22,933 nt of DNA from positions 1-22,933 of the forward strand of contig SJRY01000196.1 in NCBI GenBank assembly GCA_011319805.1. The letters are read 5' to 3'. The notes below the pieces were generated by a model that saw nothing but the letters and a program-made list of their open reading frames with translations, had not been told where the DNA came from and did not search any database. The number at the start of each line of letters is the position of its first letter. Position 1 is the first letter of the stretch. The DNA is from Macrocybe gigantea (taxonomy: Eukaryota; Basidiomycota; Agaricomycetes; Agaricales; Callistosporiaceae). Of the stretch, positions 1 to 10,256 are shown piece by piece. The translations under genes were made by a program, and so were the position numbers.

Positions 1-2570
1 GATAGCTCTGACATCCGTTCTGTCTTAGTGCTAGCCGTCCAAAACATGGGAGCATCGGGCACAATTGCCAAGGAGTTGGAAATAGAGTTCAGTGCCCTGG
101 AAGGTAGTCTCGGTATGATGTCAAAAGGTTAGAACGTCATCTTTTTTTTTCGTATCCTTGCTCGACCGATGCACGTCGTATTTCTCATCTCGCCAGTGCT
201 CAACGATGTACTGGATTTGTGAGTTTACACCTGCTTGCATGTCCATCTTTTTGACATGTCGTATTACTTCTAGTAATCGGTTGGACAGCGGAAAGTTTGA
301 GTCGGCATCTAGGGTACAGCTATTCGTTATTGATGAGCGTGGATTTAAGGCTTTTGACCCGACTTGCTCCTCAGCCCTATGGTTTTCACCAAGTCATGCG
401 CTCGTTATTTATACCACTACGTTTGGCGACAGATGCCCGGGGGTTGGAATTGGTTACCGAATTGGATCCCAATATTGATGTGGTAAGGACTTTTGTTCTC
501 TTTCCCTCCTTTCTCACGAAGAGTGAATGAATTAGACTGCACGGAGAGCGGCCTATGAAGCCATGGGTGAGAGCGAGGAGGCTATCAAGAAACACATCGA
601 AGATTATCCTGATGTCGATGGCACCGTCGTTGGCGACGAATCACGTCTGAGGCAGATTATCACGAATCTAGCCAGGTGTGTTTCGACTCAACTTCAGGTC
701 GATTTGAATTTGATTAATGGCCCACCAGCAATGCCTGTAAGTTCACACCAACGGGCGGGAGACTATCGATCAAGACGAAGTTGGTCATCCCATCGTCGCC
801 ATTTGACGACGATCAGAATCTGCCGCAAGGCAAACTTGTGGTGGATGGCGATAGTCGTCGCCCATTGTCAGCTTCCTATTTGAAACAGCACAACGATAGC
901 ACGAAGCCGAGTACGACCATCGAGAAAATTGTTGTACGCATTGAGGTCACCGACACAGGCTACGGTATACGGCCACGAGACATGATACAGAGCAAACTGT
1001 TTTGTATGTCTATTCATTCCATCAACTTTGCGACATGAATAGTTTTCTCATGTAGCTTCATACAACCCCCAGCTGCCTTCAATCAAACAGAGCAAGGAAG
1101 GCAACAAGGTCAGTACGCGTGGCCTGCAGGTTCACTCAGGTTGCTGATCCAACCCTGGCGAACAACAGGCGGCAAAGGCACCGGTCTTGGCCTCGCCCTG
1201 GTCCGTCAGATCGTCAAGCTCAGCGGCGGCCGGCTTGGGGTGAAATCCAAAGTCGGAGAAGGCTCCACATTCTGGGTAGAACTTCCGCTTGGCGTCGGCA
1301 GGAAAACTTTGATGAATCCGCCTTCCATTGCTTCGGAGAGGACGTCAGATGTCTCCGATGTGCCGAAAGCCAGTCATGCTGCGGGGCGAAGTTCGAGCGA
1401 ACCGCTTGTGAAATGTGGTATCTCCGCGAAGGTCGTTGATGCTGAAGTTCAAAAGGCTTCCTTCACGCCACCCATGTCGAGCAGATCAAGTGCGGCAATG
1501 CACAGCTTGATGGAACAAGGCAAGTCACGGCTTGTTTCTCGGGTTCGGACGTCTCCTGAAAGTTGACCAGGTGGCCGCGTCGAACTCGTCCTTCAAAGAC
1601 ATGGTCACATTCCTCGGTGTTTCCTCATTCATTTGAGAGTATACCGAAAGAAGAATCGTCTATCGATGGGATGATGACTCGCCCGCCGCTGCCGGAGCAA
1701 TCCTCGAGTGGAACAGCGAAAACACTGTCACCGCGCCCGACCTACGTCCCTATGCCAGGACCGCCTACGTTCGCCGCGGACGGAATGCCGACGTCTTCTT
1801 CTTATCCCTCGTCAAGTCCGGCCTCGTCATCGTCTTCACCACTGGCGACGTTTGATGCCAACTGTTCTCGCACCGGTCGAGCTTCTCCAAGTGGCGCGAC
1901 GAACATCGAGCAGGGAATGCCTGTTCTGGTCGTAGACGATGATCCACTGACGCGCACCCTCATGACACGCGTGCTGACACGATTGGGGTGCTCGGTTTCA
2001 ACGGCCGAGAACGGCGAGGCCGCGCTGGAGATGATCGTGGGACAACAGGGTCTGTACACCTTGACACCATCAAGCGAAGCGTCGGGAAACCGTGGTCCGA
2101 TTTTAGAACAAAGGCAGTGCGAACAAGCGTCCGCCTTGGAGGAAAAATATGCAGTTGTGTTTCTTGACAATCAAATGCCTGTCCTGTCTGGTCTGCGGGC
2201 TGTTGAGAAGATCAGACAACTCGGCCGGAAGGACTTCGTTGTCGGTGTGACAGGTCTGTCTTCTTAAATTATACGCTAGTTTCAGACTTGACTGAAGCGC
2301 TTGCAGGGAATGCATTAATCTCTGGTACGCAGCTGCAGAGACCATTCCGTATTCTATTGATTAATCATAAGTTATAGATCAAAAGGAGTATTTGGAGGCT
2401 GGTGTTGATCGGTGACGCCTTCTGCAATTCTGACTTCGCCTTTACTAACTGACTGGCACTATTAACACAGGGTCTTGACTAAACCCGTCCATGAACGGAG
2501 CCTTCGAGATGTATTGCAGCATGCATCCGAACGAAGAAAACGAGACTCCGCCGGTCAAGAACACGGATAG
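1..2570 (+). CDS. Hybrid histidine kinase, C-terminal part (HATPase + receiver), 5' end outside window
   Basis: Two-component phosphorelay kinase. Only the part after the phospho-accepting His is present. Likely exons: 35-127, 197-218, 274-313, 375-482, 536-675, 729-1003, 1073-1108, 1169-1519, a linker, then to 2253, 2307-2324, 2378-2411, 2471-2570. Bases 1-34 look like an intron end (branch-like CTGAC at 8-12, TAG at 32-34). The ATPase domain shows the N box (RLRQIITNL then NACKF), the G1 box DTGYGI and the G2 box [10 protein letters not shown], ending in STFWVELPL. After a Ser/Pro-rich linker the receiver shows [11 protein letters not shown], the phospho-acceptor Asp in [12 protein letters not shown], the conserved Thr in GVTG and Lys in LTKPV. 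The linker junction is uncertain. It may use a GC-AG intron (1520-1570) plus a short intron (1604-1650), or one intron 1520-1650. The domain order is secure; the ligand or sensor is outside the window. Confidence 0.88.
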
Positions 2571-2850
2571 CTGTTTCTTTCTGTACGACATTTAATCTTG
2601 GGGTTTATGGTTGGGTCATTGTGTATTCCTCTTGCATGGCATCGTAAATTACAGCGCATTCCGGTTGTTAGATATTCGATATGTAGGCGGACAATGGATA
2701 TGTATTGGTACTGATATATGTAGGGACTTGTGGCCCCGCGGCCATGTTTGGTCGGATAAAGCCGAATTGCACTCAAATGGCCGTTCCCCCGCCATCCTAC
2801 ACCTCTGACAGTATCCACTTTGATTCTATATCCCGTCCCCCTTCGCCACC

Positions 2851-4958
2851 ATGGAACGACCAAACTCACCTCCATCTACTCCCTCCTCACCTGACCTTGC
2901 GGAGTCTGGTCCGTTCTTGCGCCTTGTTCTTGCATCCTGCTCGAATTCATTTATCTATGCGATCTGAACGCAGATACTAAACTGTCTAGGAAACGAGAAA
3001 GGGAGGTCTCTCTGGAGCCAGCAACCACTCCAAAGGCTTCTACGGTTCGTCCAAATCTCTTCGTTCGCTCCCGCAGCAGCGCTCACTCTGCCGCGCTTGA
3101 TTCAGGATACCGAATCCTTCACCCGAGAATCCAAGGAAGCGCGCACACCCGCGAAGAAGAACCGCATACGCCTGGACACCACAGAGGAGGAAGAAGACTC
3201 TCAGTCTCAGTCCAGGTCCAACTCCGAGTCGCCACCCCTGAGCGTATCACCGCCACAGGAGATGAAAATCCAAGTCAGACAGATAAGCCAGGGCGTCGAG
3301 GATATCAGTTGGCAGAATATGAAACGTGGCGAACGAGGCCAGGACCGGGAAGACGATTTTGATATTTCCGCTTCAAAAATTGACGGAGAGGTGGAGACGT
3401 TGAGCGTGTGTGATGGGGAAACACAAGGTCAGTGACCAATGCTCGCTCGTTTAACTGCATTAGCCTTTTCTCATGCTCGCAACTCTCATTCAAGACAAAG
3501 ATATGCATGCTGCATCAGTTGACGCGGAACCCTCCGCGACAGGCTCAGATAACGACGGCGGAGATAAGAGCCTCAAGCGAAAGTACCTGGAGAGGGGAGC
3601 AAGTCAAGGTCCTCCAGAAAACGGTGACGCAGTCAAGTCATCCTCAGAGCCTCTCAAGAGACCTCGTGACGATGCCGACAAAGACGACAATCCTCGCGAG
3701 ACCAAAAGACCATCCCCGCCCCCAGAGGGCGAGTCTCCGACTGCAAAGTCGCCTCCGACCGCGAGACCAAAACTAGTTAGTGCTTTTTTGCGCTACGATA
3801 CCTTGAATCGAGCTGATGGTGCTACGCTAGAGTGGATTTATGGCGTACGCGTCGACGAGCTCGCCTTTTGCGACTGTCAAAGGCAAGAGCATTTTCGGGT
3901 CCAAGAAAGTATCTACGTCCTCTTCGGCAGCAAATCATCCCCCTCCGCCTTCGATTGCGAGCGCCAGCACTAGCACCGGCGCCAGCATCGCCGAGGCCCC
4001 TGCACCGGTGTCGGCTTCACCCGCGAAGCGTTCAGGGTTCGAAGCCTTCGCTTCGTCCTCCTCCCCTTTCGCTTCCGCCACCCGATCAAAATCGCCTGTC
4101 TTGGGAGGGTCGAAGCTCAACAGAAACAAGTCCCCACCCCGCCGCTCCAACTCTGTCAACACCAACCCGTTTTCTCAGTACGCAGATGGAGTGCAAGGTT
4201 TTGCCATCCCTGCACCGAAGCGCGCACGTGCTGGCTCGCCGACAAATTCCTCTAGGAGCTCATTGGAGCGGAATGCGATTGTAAATGTCTTTGGGCCAAA
4301 CGAGCCGCTTGAAAACGACGCAGAGGATGAGATCGAAGACAGAGAAGTCACCTTTGGGGAGAGGCTGAGAGCAGGTCGGGACGACGACGAGGAAAGCAAG
4401 AAAGATTTCAATCATGTCCACCTCTACTCACGGAACAAGATGGTACGTCTTCATTGTTCAAACACGATGTTGAATATTAACGTTGTTTCCTAGTCCTGAC
4501 TGGTGAGGAAGACGAGGATACTGTGCATCAAGCAAGAGGCAAACTTTTCCATCTTGCTGATGGAAACTGGAAAGAACGAGGAACCGGCACGATTAAACTT
4601 AATATCAGGCGTTCAGATGGCAGTGGTGCCCGACTGGGTAAGACGGTTCGTTATCATATGCTTTTATCTCGCTGATTACGCTTCGACACAGTGATGCGCA
4701 AAGATGCCGTATATGCATTGCTGCTCAATGTTACCCTATTCCCCGGCATGAGTTGTAGTCTTGCGCAAGATCCCCGTTACCTCCGTTTCAGTGCCATTGA
4801 GGATGGCAGCACTGTGCATTATAATTTACGAGTGAGTCTGACCAGATATACACGTCGTTGTGGGTTGGCTCAATGCCACCACTGAACAGTGCGCGAACGC
4901 CAAGGTAGCACAAGACCTCTTGGATGAGATCAAAATGAATATCCCGGAGACATCCTAA
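2851..4958 (+). CDS. Ran-binding-domain protein, Yrb2/RanBP3-like
   Basis: Probable nuclear Ran-GTP-binding cofactor of Crm1-dependent export. The ATG at 2851 has a good context (gccaccATGG). Exons: 2851 to about 2903-2912, 2990-3044, 3106-3427, 3495-3775, 3831-4442, 4494-4637, 4692-4831, 4890-4958. The N-terminal two thirds is charged and Ser/Pro-rich with basic patches (KRERE, PAKKNR, LKRKY, KRPRDD) that could be nuclear localisation signals, and it contains FG-type SPFA and NPF motifs. The Ran-binding domain is at the C terminus: LTGEEDED, ARGKLFHL, NWKERGTGTIKLN, GARLVMRKDAVYALLLN, DPRYLRFSAIEDG. The first donor is unsettled. Exon 3831-4442 ends in a frame that does not fit the clean intron 4443-4493. 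The other frame, which ends TEQD before VLTGEE, fits, so one base seems missing between about 4391 and 4430. RanBP3 versus Yrb2/Hba1 orthology is inferred from layout. Confidence 0.83.
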
Positions 4959-5384
4959 CATGCCACGGACAGAGGAGATTTGTTTTAATTCAATGACGCT
5001 TTTCACCCGTTCACTATCCTAACTCTAATTCATCTTTATTCGGTTTCTTGCATTTCATATACTATCAATTGGCCGGTTTCTCTGTGTCGCATAAACTAAA
5101 GAATCACTGTACTTATGTATGCTTTGCTGTGAACGAGTGGATGAAATTGAATGTTTGTTGGACGTCCACGTTGGCAAGTCCGTTTGCAAAGCTTTCGCAC
5201 GGCTGTGCGACGATGAAGCCTCTTGCTTTTCAACTCCTTTGACTGCAACTGTCTCGCTCCTTTCCTGGCTAGCTCATGGTGTTTGTGAGCTCGTTATTCG
5301 ACGGCGTTGCTGCGTGGATCTTCACTGCTGACGTGTCCCTCGCTTTCCAACAGGGCTGACGTGTTTTATTCAGCGCGACAACGT
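4959..5384. other. Intergenic: 3' end of the Ran-binding gene and promoter of ALG5
   Basis: I see no credible coding exon here; the short open frames lack domain signals and codon structure. It should hold the 3' UTR of the upstream gene and the promoter and 5' UTR of the glucosyltransferase gene. The only structure I noticed is the 10-bp direct repeat listed separately. Confidence 0.6.
5327..5364 (+). promoter_or_regulatory. Two copies of GCTGACGTGT upstream of ALG5
   Basis: The 10-mer GCTGACGTGT occurs at 5327-5336 and 5355-5364, 28 bp apart, 58 and 30 bp before the ATG. The core TGACGTG matches the bZIP site bound by animal XBP1/ATF6 (UPR element). The target gene is an ER N-glycosylation enzyme, so a stress-response site is plausible. 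Function is inference; no fungal Hac1 site consensus was checked. Confidence 0.35.
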
Positions 5385-6640
5385 ATGGAAAACCTGTCCG
5401 TTCTTTATGCTGGCGTAGCAGTCCTTAGCGGCGCCTGTCTGGCAGTGAGTGTCATCTCGGTCTACCTTGTGCTGCACAAATGCCTTGTCGAGTGATGACA
5501 ACCCATTCATCCTTGTTCTTCGAGTCGCGGGCCAGCGTTTTGCGTTGTGCGCCGCGACCGGGAGGAAAAAACTCTTGGGCGAAAATACGTCCCGTATTTC
5601 CAAGACTGACCCTCTTTCATTTTCTCGGCTTCTGCAACATGGTATTGATGCTAACAAATGCCTAGTCCTATCTAGCCCTCGTTTTCTGGTCTCCCGCCCC
5701 GATCGTGACGCACGACTCGGAAAAGAAATACCGGTGTTATGCGTCGACCAAGACGCCGCTTCCGCTGACGCCACTGAGCGACGCCGCCCGAGTAGATCTC
5801 ACGGTCGTCGTCCCGGCATACAACGAGACGAAGCGGCTGCCAGGCATGATAGCGTCCACGCTCGCGCACCTGACGTCGTCGCAGCTCGAGCAGCTCAAGG
5901 GGCGCTCATTCGAGATTGTCGTCGTGGACGATGGTTCGAGCGATGGGACGTCCGACACCGCGCTGCAGCTCGCGGCGGCATACCCGGCGTGCGACATCAA
6001 GGTCGTCACGCTGGAGAAAAACGTCGGCAAGGGCGGTGCGGTACGCCATGGCATGCTGTTTTCGGGCGGAAGGCGGCTCTTGATGGCCGATGCCGACGGG
6101 GCGAGTCGCATTGAGGACTTGGAGCTCCTTTGGAAGGCCATGGACGAGTTGTCGCCCGAGGACGAGCCGGCGGTTGTCGTCGGCAGCAGGGCGCACTTGG
6201 TGAAGACGGAAGCCGTCGTCAAAGTACGTACATGCATCGCATTCTCTATCCGACATGGTATTGACGTGCAACGTTAATAGCGTTCCTTCATCCGCAATAT
6301 CCTCATGTACGGCCTGCATACCATCCTTCGCATAGTCGGGGTCGGCCATATTCGTGATACCCAGTGTGGCTTCAAGCTCTTCTCGCGGTCCGCTGCACAA
6401 CAGATATTCCCCGCACAGCACCTCCCCACCTGGATCTTCGACGTCGAGCTGCTCCTCCTCGCGAAGCAGCTGCGTATACCCGTTGCAGAAGTACCCATAG
6501 AATGGCACGAGGTCGCAGGCAGCAAGCTCAACGTATTTACCGCGTCGTTGCAGATGTTGAGGGATTTGTTGATCGTCAGAGCTAATCACCTCTTGGGGCG
6601 GTGGAAGCCAATGTCCATCGGGAAAGCCAAGACGGATTAA
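5385..6640 (+). CDS. ALG5: Dolichyl-phosphate beta-glucosyltransferase
   Basis: ER-membrane GT2-family enzyme. It transfers glucose from UDP-glucose to dolichyl phosphate, making the donor used to glucosylate the N-glycan precursor. Exons 5385-5444, 5666-6223, 6281-6640, about 325 aa, close to yeast Alg5 (334 aa). An N-terminal membrane segment is built across the first junction (AVLSGACLA then SYLALVFW). The catalytic domain begins LTVVVPAYNETKRLPGM, followed by EIVVVDDGSSDGTSD, NVGKGGAVRHGM, the DxD-type LMADADGASR, VVGSRAHLVKTEAV, RDTQCGFKLFSR (second half) and WIFDVELLLLAK with VPIEWHEVAGSK. These are the family landmarks in order, and all exons are in frame. The first intron is 221 nt, long for this window. 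Start choice: only ATG giving a signal-anchor in frame. Confidence 0.93.
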
Positions 6641-6751
6641 TTTATTCCATGTGCTGGGATGTAGTTTTATCTTCATATAGATCTTAATCTTTCGCAGGTT
6701 CTATGCAACGGAGTACAATAGTCCTTATAAAGGCAAGTCATTACCTTACGA

Positions 6752-6810
6752 GTGAGTTTCGCTGGAGCACATGGACATCTTGTTGAAAATCACGTGAGTT
6801 TGGCTGGAGC
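6752..6810 (+). repeat. Imperfect direct repeat upstream of U6
   Basis: GTGAGTTTCGCTGGAGC at 6752-6768 and GTGAGTTTGGCTGGAGC at 6794-6810 match at 16 of 17 positions and lie 42 bp apart (about four helical turns). They are 80-140 bp before the U6 5' end, where an upstream Pol III activating element could sit. Regulatory role is inference; it may be a chance local duplication. Confidence 0.4.
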
Positions 6811-6872
6811 TTTTGGACCAAATAGATCCGTCGGCTGAGCAAAATGCAAAACCTTGATCCTGACCTACTTTG

Positions 6873-6882
6873 CTATATTATA
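6873..6882 (+). promoter_or_regulatory. TATA-like element before U6
   Basis: CTATATTATA lies about 16 bp before the presumed U6 start at 6890. U6 genes in yeasts and animals use a TATA box about 25-30 bp upstream, so this one is unusually close. Either spacing differs here or another element is used. Confidence 0.45.
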
Positions 6883-6889
6883 GCAAATT

Positions 6890-6913
6890 GTCCCCTTCGG
6901 GGTGACATACGAA

Positions 6914-6944
<31 letters not shown>

Positions 6945-7009
6945 GGCCCCTGCACAAGGATGACACGCTTTCCCGGAGTGGTAGACCTACGGGTCTCAAT
7001 ATTTATTTT
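6890..7009 (+). ncRNA. U6 spliceosomal snRNA
   Basis: Catalytic snRNA of the spliceosome, made by RNA polymerase III. The core is unmistakable: a 5' stem-loop with a TTCG loop (6890-6906), then TTGGAACGATACAGAGAAGA, with the ACAGAGA box at 6928-6934 that pairs with the 5' splice site and the AGC triad at 6940-6942. Next come ATGGCCCCTGCACAAGG and ATGACACGC, forming the internal stem-loop. The 3' part after about 6968 differs from the animal and yeast forms I know and ends in a 5-bp hairpin, AGACC-TACG-GGTCT (6983-6996). The 3' end is taken at the first T-run. No intron interrupts the core, although introns are known in some fungal U6 genes. The exact 5' end is inferred by alignment to the human form from memory. 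Confidence 0.93.
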
Positions 7010-7018
7010 CTTTTTTTT
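7006..7018 (+). terminator. Pol III terminator of U6
   Basis: TTTT, one C, then eight T directly after the U6 tail; T-runs of this kind end Pol III transcription. Confidence 0.8.
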
Positions 7019-7172
7019 AATTACTTTACTCTTCGGTTGCAGATTTCCCTTGTGTGCAGTCGATGAACACTTTCTTGGTGTTCTGACGGCGTTTTCATGT
7101 GCCGACTCTGCAGCCAACCCATCTCCAATATTTATCAAGAATTATACATAATAATAGCCAATGGATTCATGA

Positions 7173-10160
7173 TCACGATCGCCACGAGTCTCTCAGCTCC
7201 TCCAAAAACAGCAGAACCTGTTTCGCCGCCTGAACCTCATGCTCCACGTCCCCCGTCCTCTCCTCATTCTGGTCCTGGCCCGCTGCATGTAGCGCCGTGT
7301 AAAAAGCGACAAAGTCCCTCGCCTGATTCGCCAGTCGTGCCAAGATGGCCTTCTCGCGCAGCGACGCGTCGGTCCTGCGCAGAGCAGACAGTATGCACGT
7401 TTGGTTCGCACGGCTCCCGCGCATGAGCAGCCCGAAGAGCACGGCGAGATGACCCCGAAGGAAGGACGCGTCCATCGTGTCGGGACCTGGCTGCGTTTCC
7501 AGTGCAGGCGTCTCAGACTTGACTCGCGCCGCGCTTTGTTGGCGATAGAGCCGCACGAGAATGTCAAGTGCACTGAGCCTCGCACCAGAACATGTGCACT
7601 TGCGTATGCAACTGTGTTTCCGCAGCTTGCAGGTCGGACTCAAGGCTGCAAATAGGATGATCAACTTTGCTGCTTCGGCCAGTTGAGATGGTTAAAACTC
7701 ACAGATTTCTCGCAAAACGTCCTTTGTGCTTTCAATAGACTGTACCAAATTTGTCAGCAACGCGAGAGCCAGACACAGCCTGTCCAGGGATTGTTGGGCT
7801 TCTTCGTCCCGCTGGCCTTGATCAATGTTCACGTCGTCATCCTCTTTCTTCACACCATTCGGGCCTGTCCAAGCGCGAATTCGCTAGAACTGGTGATAAT
7901 GCGCAGAATGAACCCAGGAGAATACTCATAGTCCAACAGCTTCTGACCCCAGGTACCTTCTTCATGCGTTAGAGTGACCAAGACACGAAGAGTCACGTCT
8001 ATACATTGGCGGGATGAATCTATGAGCACGACGCGTCGTCAGTGATTGCATCCTAAGGAGAGGAAGTGGCGTACCAGTGCCCTCGAGCTCAGCGCAAATC
8101 CCAAGGGCAGTCAAGCCATGAACCAACCACTCGTATTGCGCTCCCAACACTAGGCTCTTGTTGGGATCCGAGTCCGGTCTGTCCTTTAAGTCTCGTTCCC
8201 CAGAGTGCCACTGCCCAAGTAGGTACAAATCCAATAGTCGCAGTTGATGGCCTATGCATTCGAATGGAAGCTCTTTTACTTTTTTCGCATCGGACCAGAT
8301 AATGTGGGATGTGGGACCGGCAGTCGACAACAAAGGTAAAAGCGACATTCTTAGAGATTCAAGAAACACCGGTAAGTGGGTTGTAGATATCGACGAAGGC
8401 GGGAGCGATTGCAACGATTTCATGACCAGCAAAGCAATAGAGATCTGAGGTCACATGAGGTCGACAGGACAGAAGCATCGGATTGAAGAGCATTTACCGG
8501 TGTGTCTGGAAGAAATAAACCGGATTTGGTGGAAATGACATTGTAAATGGACGTCAACTTGATACAGCATGAGTAGATAGTACAAGAATAGAACTATACA
8601 ACCCACTGTTCCAAAATCTCTCTTGTTGAGCCCTATCTTCCTCAATTCCGAATCCCGCGTGGCCTTGTCTGAAGATGTTTCGGGAATTGCGAAGACAAGG
8701 GGATCCTTTGGGATGGAAAGCACGTAGAATAGTAGCTCTACGTATGACGAGCGAAGTTTCTCCTTGGCCTTGTCACCTGTGCTAGGCGTAACAGACCCGA
8801 CCGTTTCAAAAGACGGCCGCTGAGCTAATTCTTTGACACAAGCGGGATCCTTCGCAACAAGGGCCGTAAAAAATGCTAGGAGAATGTCTAGGACCTGTGA
8901 ATAGAGGTGATTTGAGCAGCGGACGTGCAGCATATATTGATCGTGCAGACCTTGTCTTCGCCTTTACCCGCTCCTGCTTCAAGAAACACGTCCCAAGTAC
9001 GACTCAAGAAATCAGCCGCCTTTGCCTTGCGGAAAAACTCTGAATCGCAAAGCCGTGTCACAATTTCCAAAGCACTTGCAGGGGGGTGAGAAAGTGATGG
9101 GAGGATCCAGTAGATTCGATGCAGTAGCATACCTCGCCCGACGAAGTCCAGCTCCGCATTTGGGTGCCATTCCCTCGAATAAATAACCAACCTCATCCAA
9201 GAATCGCCTACTCTCGCCTTTGCTGCGCAGTTCCGTGATGCTCTTCAAAGGGTTCATCATACCATTCGGCAGCTGCGGTAAGGGCTGCGACTGCATCTGC
9301 GCGTCGCGGTTTGCTTTCGATCTCCGCTTGCCAGACCGCGAAGGGGTGTTGCTAGGAGTCGCAGAAGCTTCGGAGCGCGAAGGCGACGCGATGAGCTCGT
9401 CGTCCTCAAAGTCGTCGACACCCCAGCGGCTGCGCAACGACGAGTACGACTCGCGCGTCAGGGACTCGTCTTCGTCTTCTAATACAGCGTTTGGGGGAAG
9501 GATGGCATCTGACCCCGCAAGGCTGGACGCAGGTATAGCGATCAAGAAGGAACGGGATTTGCCTGCATATGTCCGGGTTGTGGTGGGGATGGAGGTCTGA
9601 GGTCGCGATGGCATGTCAACGGGAGTTGAAGAGGATTGGTTTGTCGATGACGAAGAGGATGCTGATAGATTGGGCAGGGAAGGGGTGCGGTCGAGGCGAA
9701 GCTCTGACAAGCCCGGGCTACTCTGGCTGCCAAGGGAGGAGTCTGTCTTCGAACGCGACAACATCCGCTTCGCTAGCTTGGAAGGTGTGGGCGGAGGTGT
9801 CGAAGTCGTAGGCGTTGTGGACTCAAACAACCGGGTCAAATCCCTTGCCAGACTAGGTGTTTTCTCTATGTCCATGTCCGAAGACTTGGCCAGCCGCCTT
9901 GGGGAGCCATAAGTAACAGAGACGCTTCCTTTTCTGAAAGAAAGGGAATCATCGGGCTCGCCCTCTGCGACCGTTCCGTGTTCTTTGGAAATGGAGCTCA
10001 GCGTCGAATGGTCGGAGATGCCGTCCGTGGTCAGCTTACGTCGCTTCCTTGGCTTGGGCGACGAAGCGTGATCTTCTTCAGATTTCGTCTCTGGAAATAG
10101 CTGTCGTTTTGCAGCGCCATGCCTGCCGTATGTCCGGGGGTGGGACGACGATGTTGACAT
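7173..10160 (-). CDS. WAPL-like cohesin-release factor
   Basis: Regulator that opens cohesin rings (WAPL, Rad61/Wpl1 family). Exons from the start: 9133-10160, 8951-9074, about 8500-8894, about 8075-8453, 7703-7998, 7173-7645. The first exon encodes a disordered Ser/Pro-rich N-terminal region beginning with a TYGRHG-like motif and carrying KPRKRRK, a likely nuclear signal. The helical WAPL domain starts at SITELRSKGESRRFLDEVGY and continues with LEIVTRLCDSEFFRKAKAAD, VLDILLAFFTALVAKDP, VTLRVLVTLTHEEGTWGQKL and LDRLCLALALLTNLVQ; the tail includes FLRGHLAVLFGLLMRG. The junction at about 8450-8540 is unresolved, and near 7850-7860 a frame break (one missing base) is needed to join SSSEFALGQAR to the following acidic stretch. 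Shares a short divergent upstream region with the kinase gene. The assignment rests on remembered family motifs. Confidence 0.82.
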
Positions 10161-10256
10161 CGTCGCTCGAAATTCGTGAGCACCGATTTTGTTTATCCCT
10201 TTCATTCAACACGTGTAAACAGGTTCCATCGCACAATATGACCGGTCGAGCCAGTC
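10161..10256. promoter_or_regulatory. Short divergent intergenic region (WAPL-like / FunK1)
   Basis: Only 96 bp separate the two divergent starts. It contains the palindrome ACACGTGT (10209-10216), an E-box-like CACGTG site, followed at once by GTAAACA (10215-10221), a forkhead-like sequence. Such a small space suggests a shared promoter, or that the kinase gene has lost its original 5' part. Both readings are inference. Confidence 0.35.

Noticed and set aside
5445..5665. Possible box C/D snoRNA in the long first intron of ALG5 (GTGATGA at 5492-5498, CTGA at 5606-5609)
   Set aside because: No terminal stem pairs around the two boxes, the distance is long for a fungal C/D snoRNA, and single short motifs like these occur often by chance.
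5737..6676. Minus-strand open frames opposite ALG5 (166 and 256 codons)
   Set aside because: They overlap the well-supported catalytic exons and result from GC-rich codon bias on the coding strand.
6890..7018. U6 as a processed pseudogene
   Set aside because: The catalytic boxes are intact, a Pol III T-run follows directly, and there is no A-tail or target duplication; a variant copy remains possible.
10161..10256. Kinase start at the ATG 10238
   Set aside because: Its frame differs from the FunK1 frame and would need an intron or shift; the ATG at 10257 is in frame.
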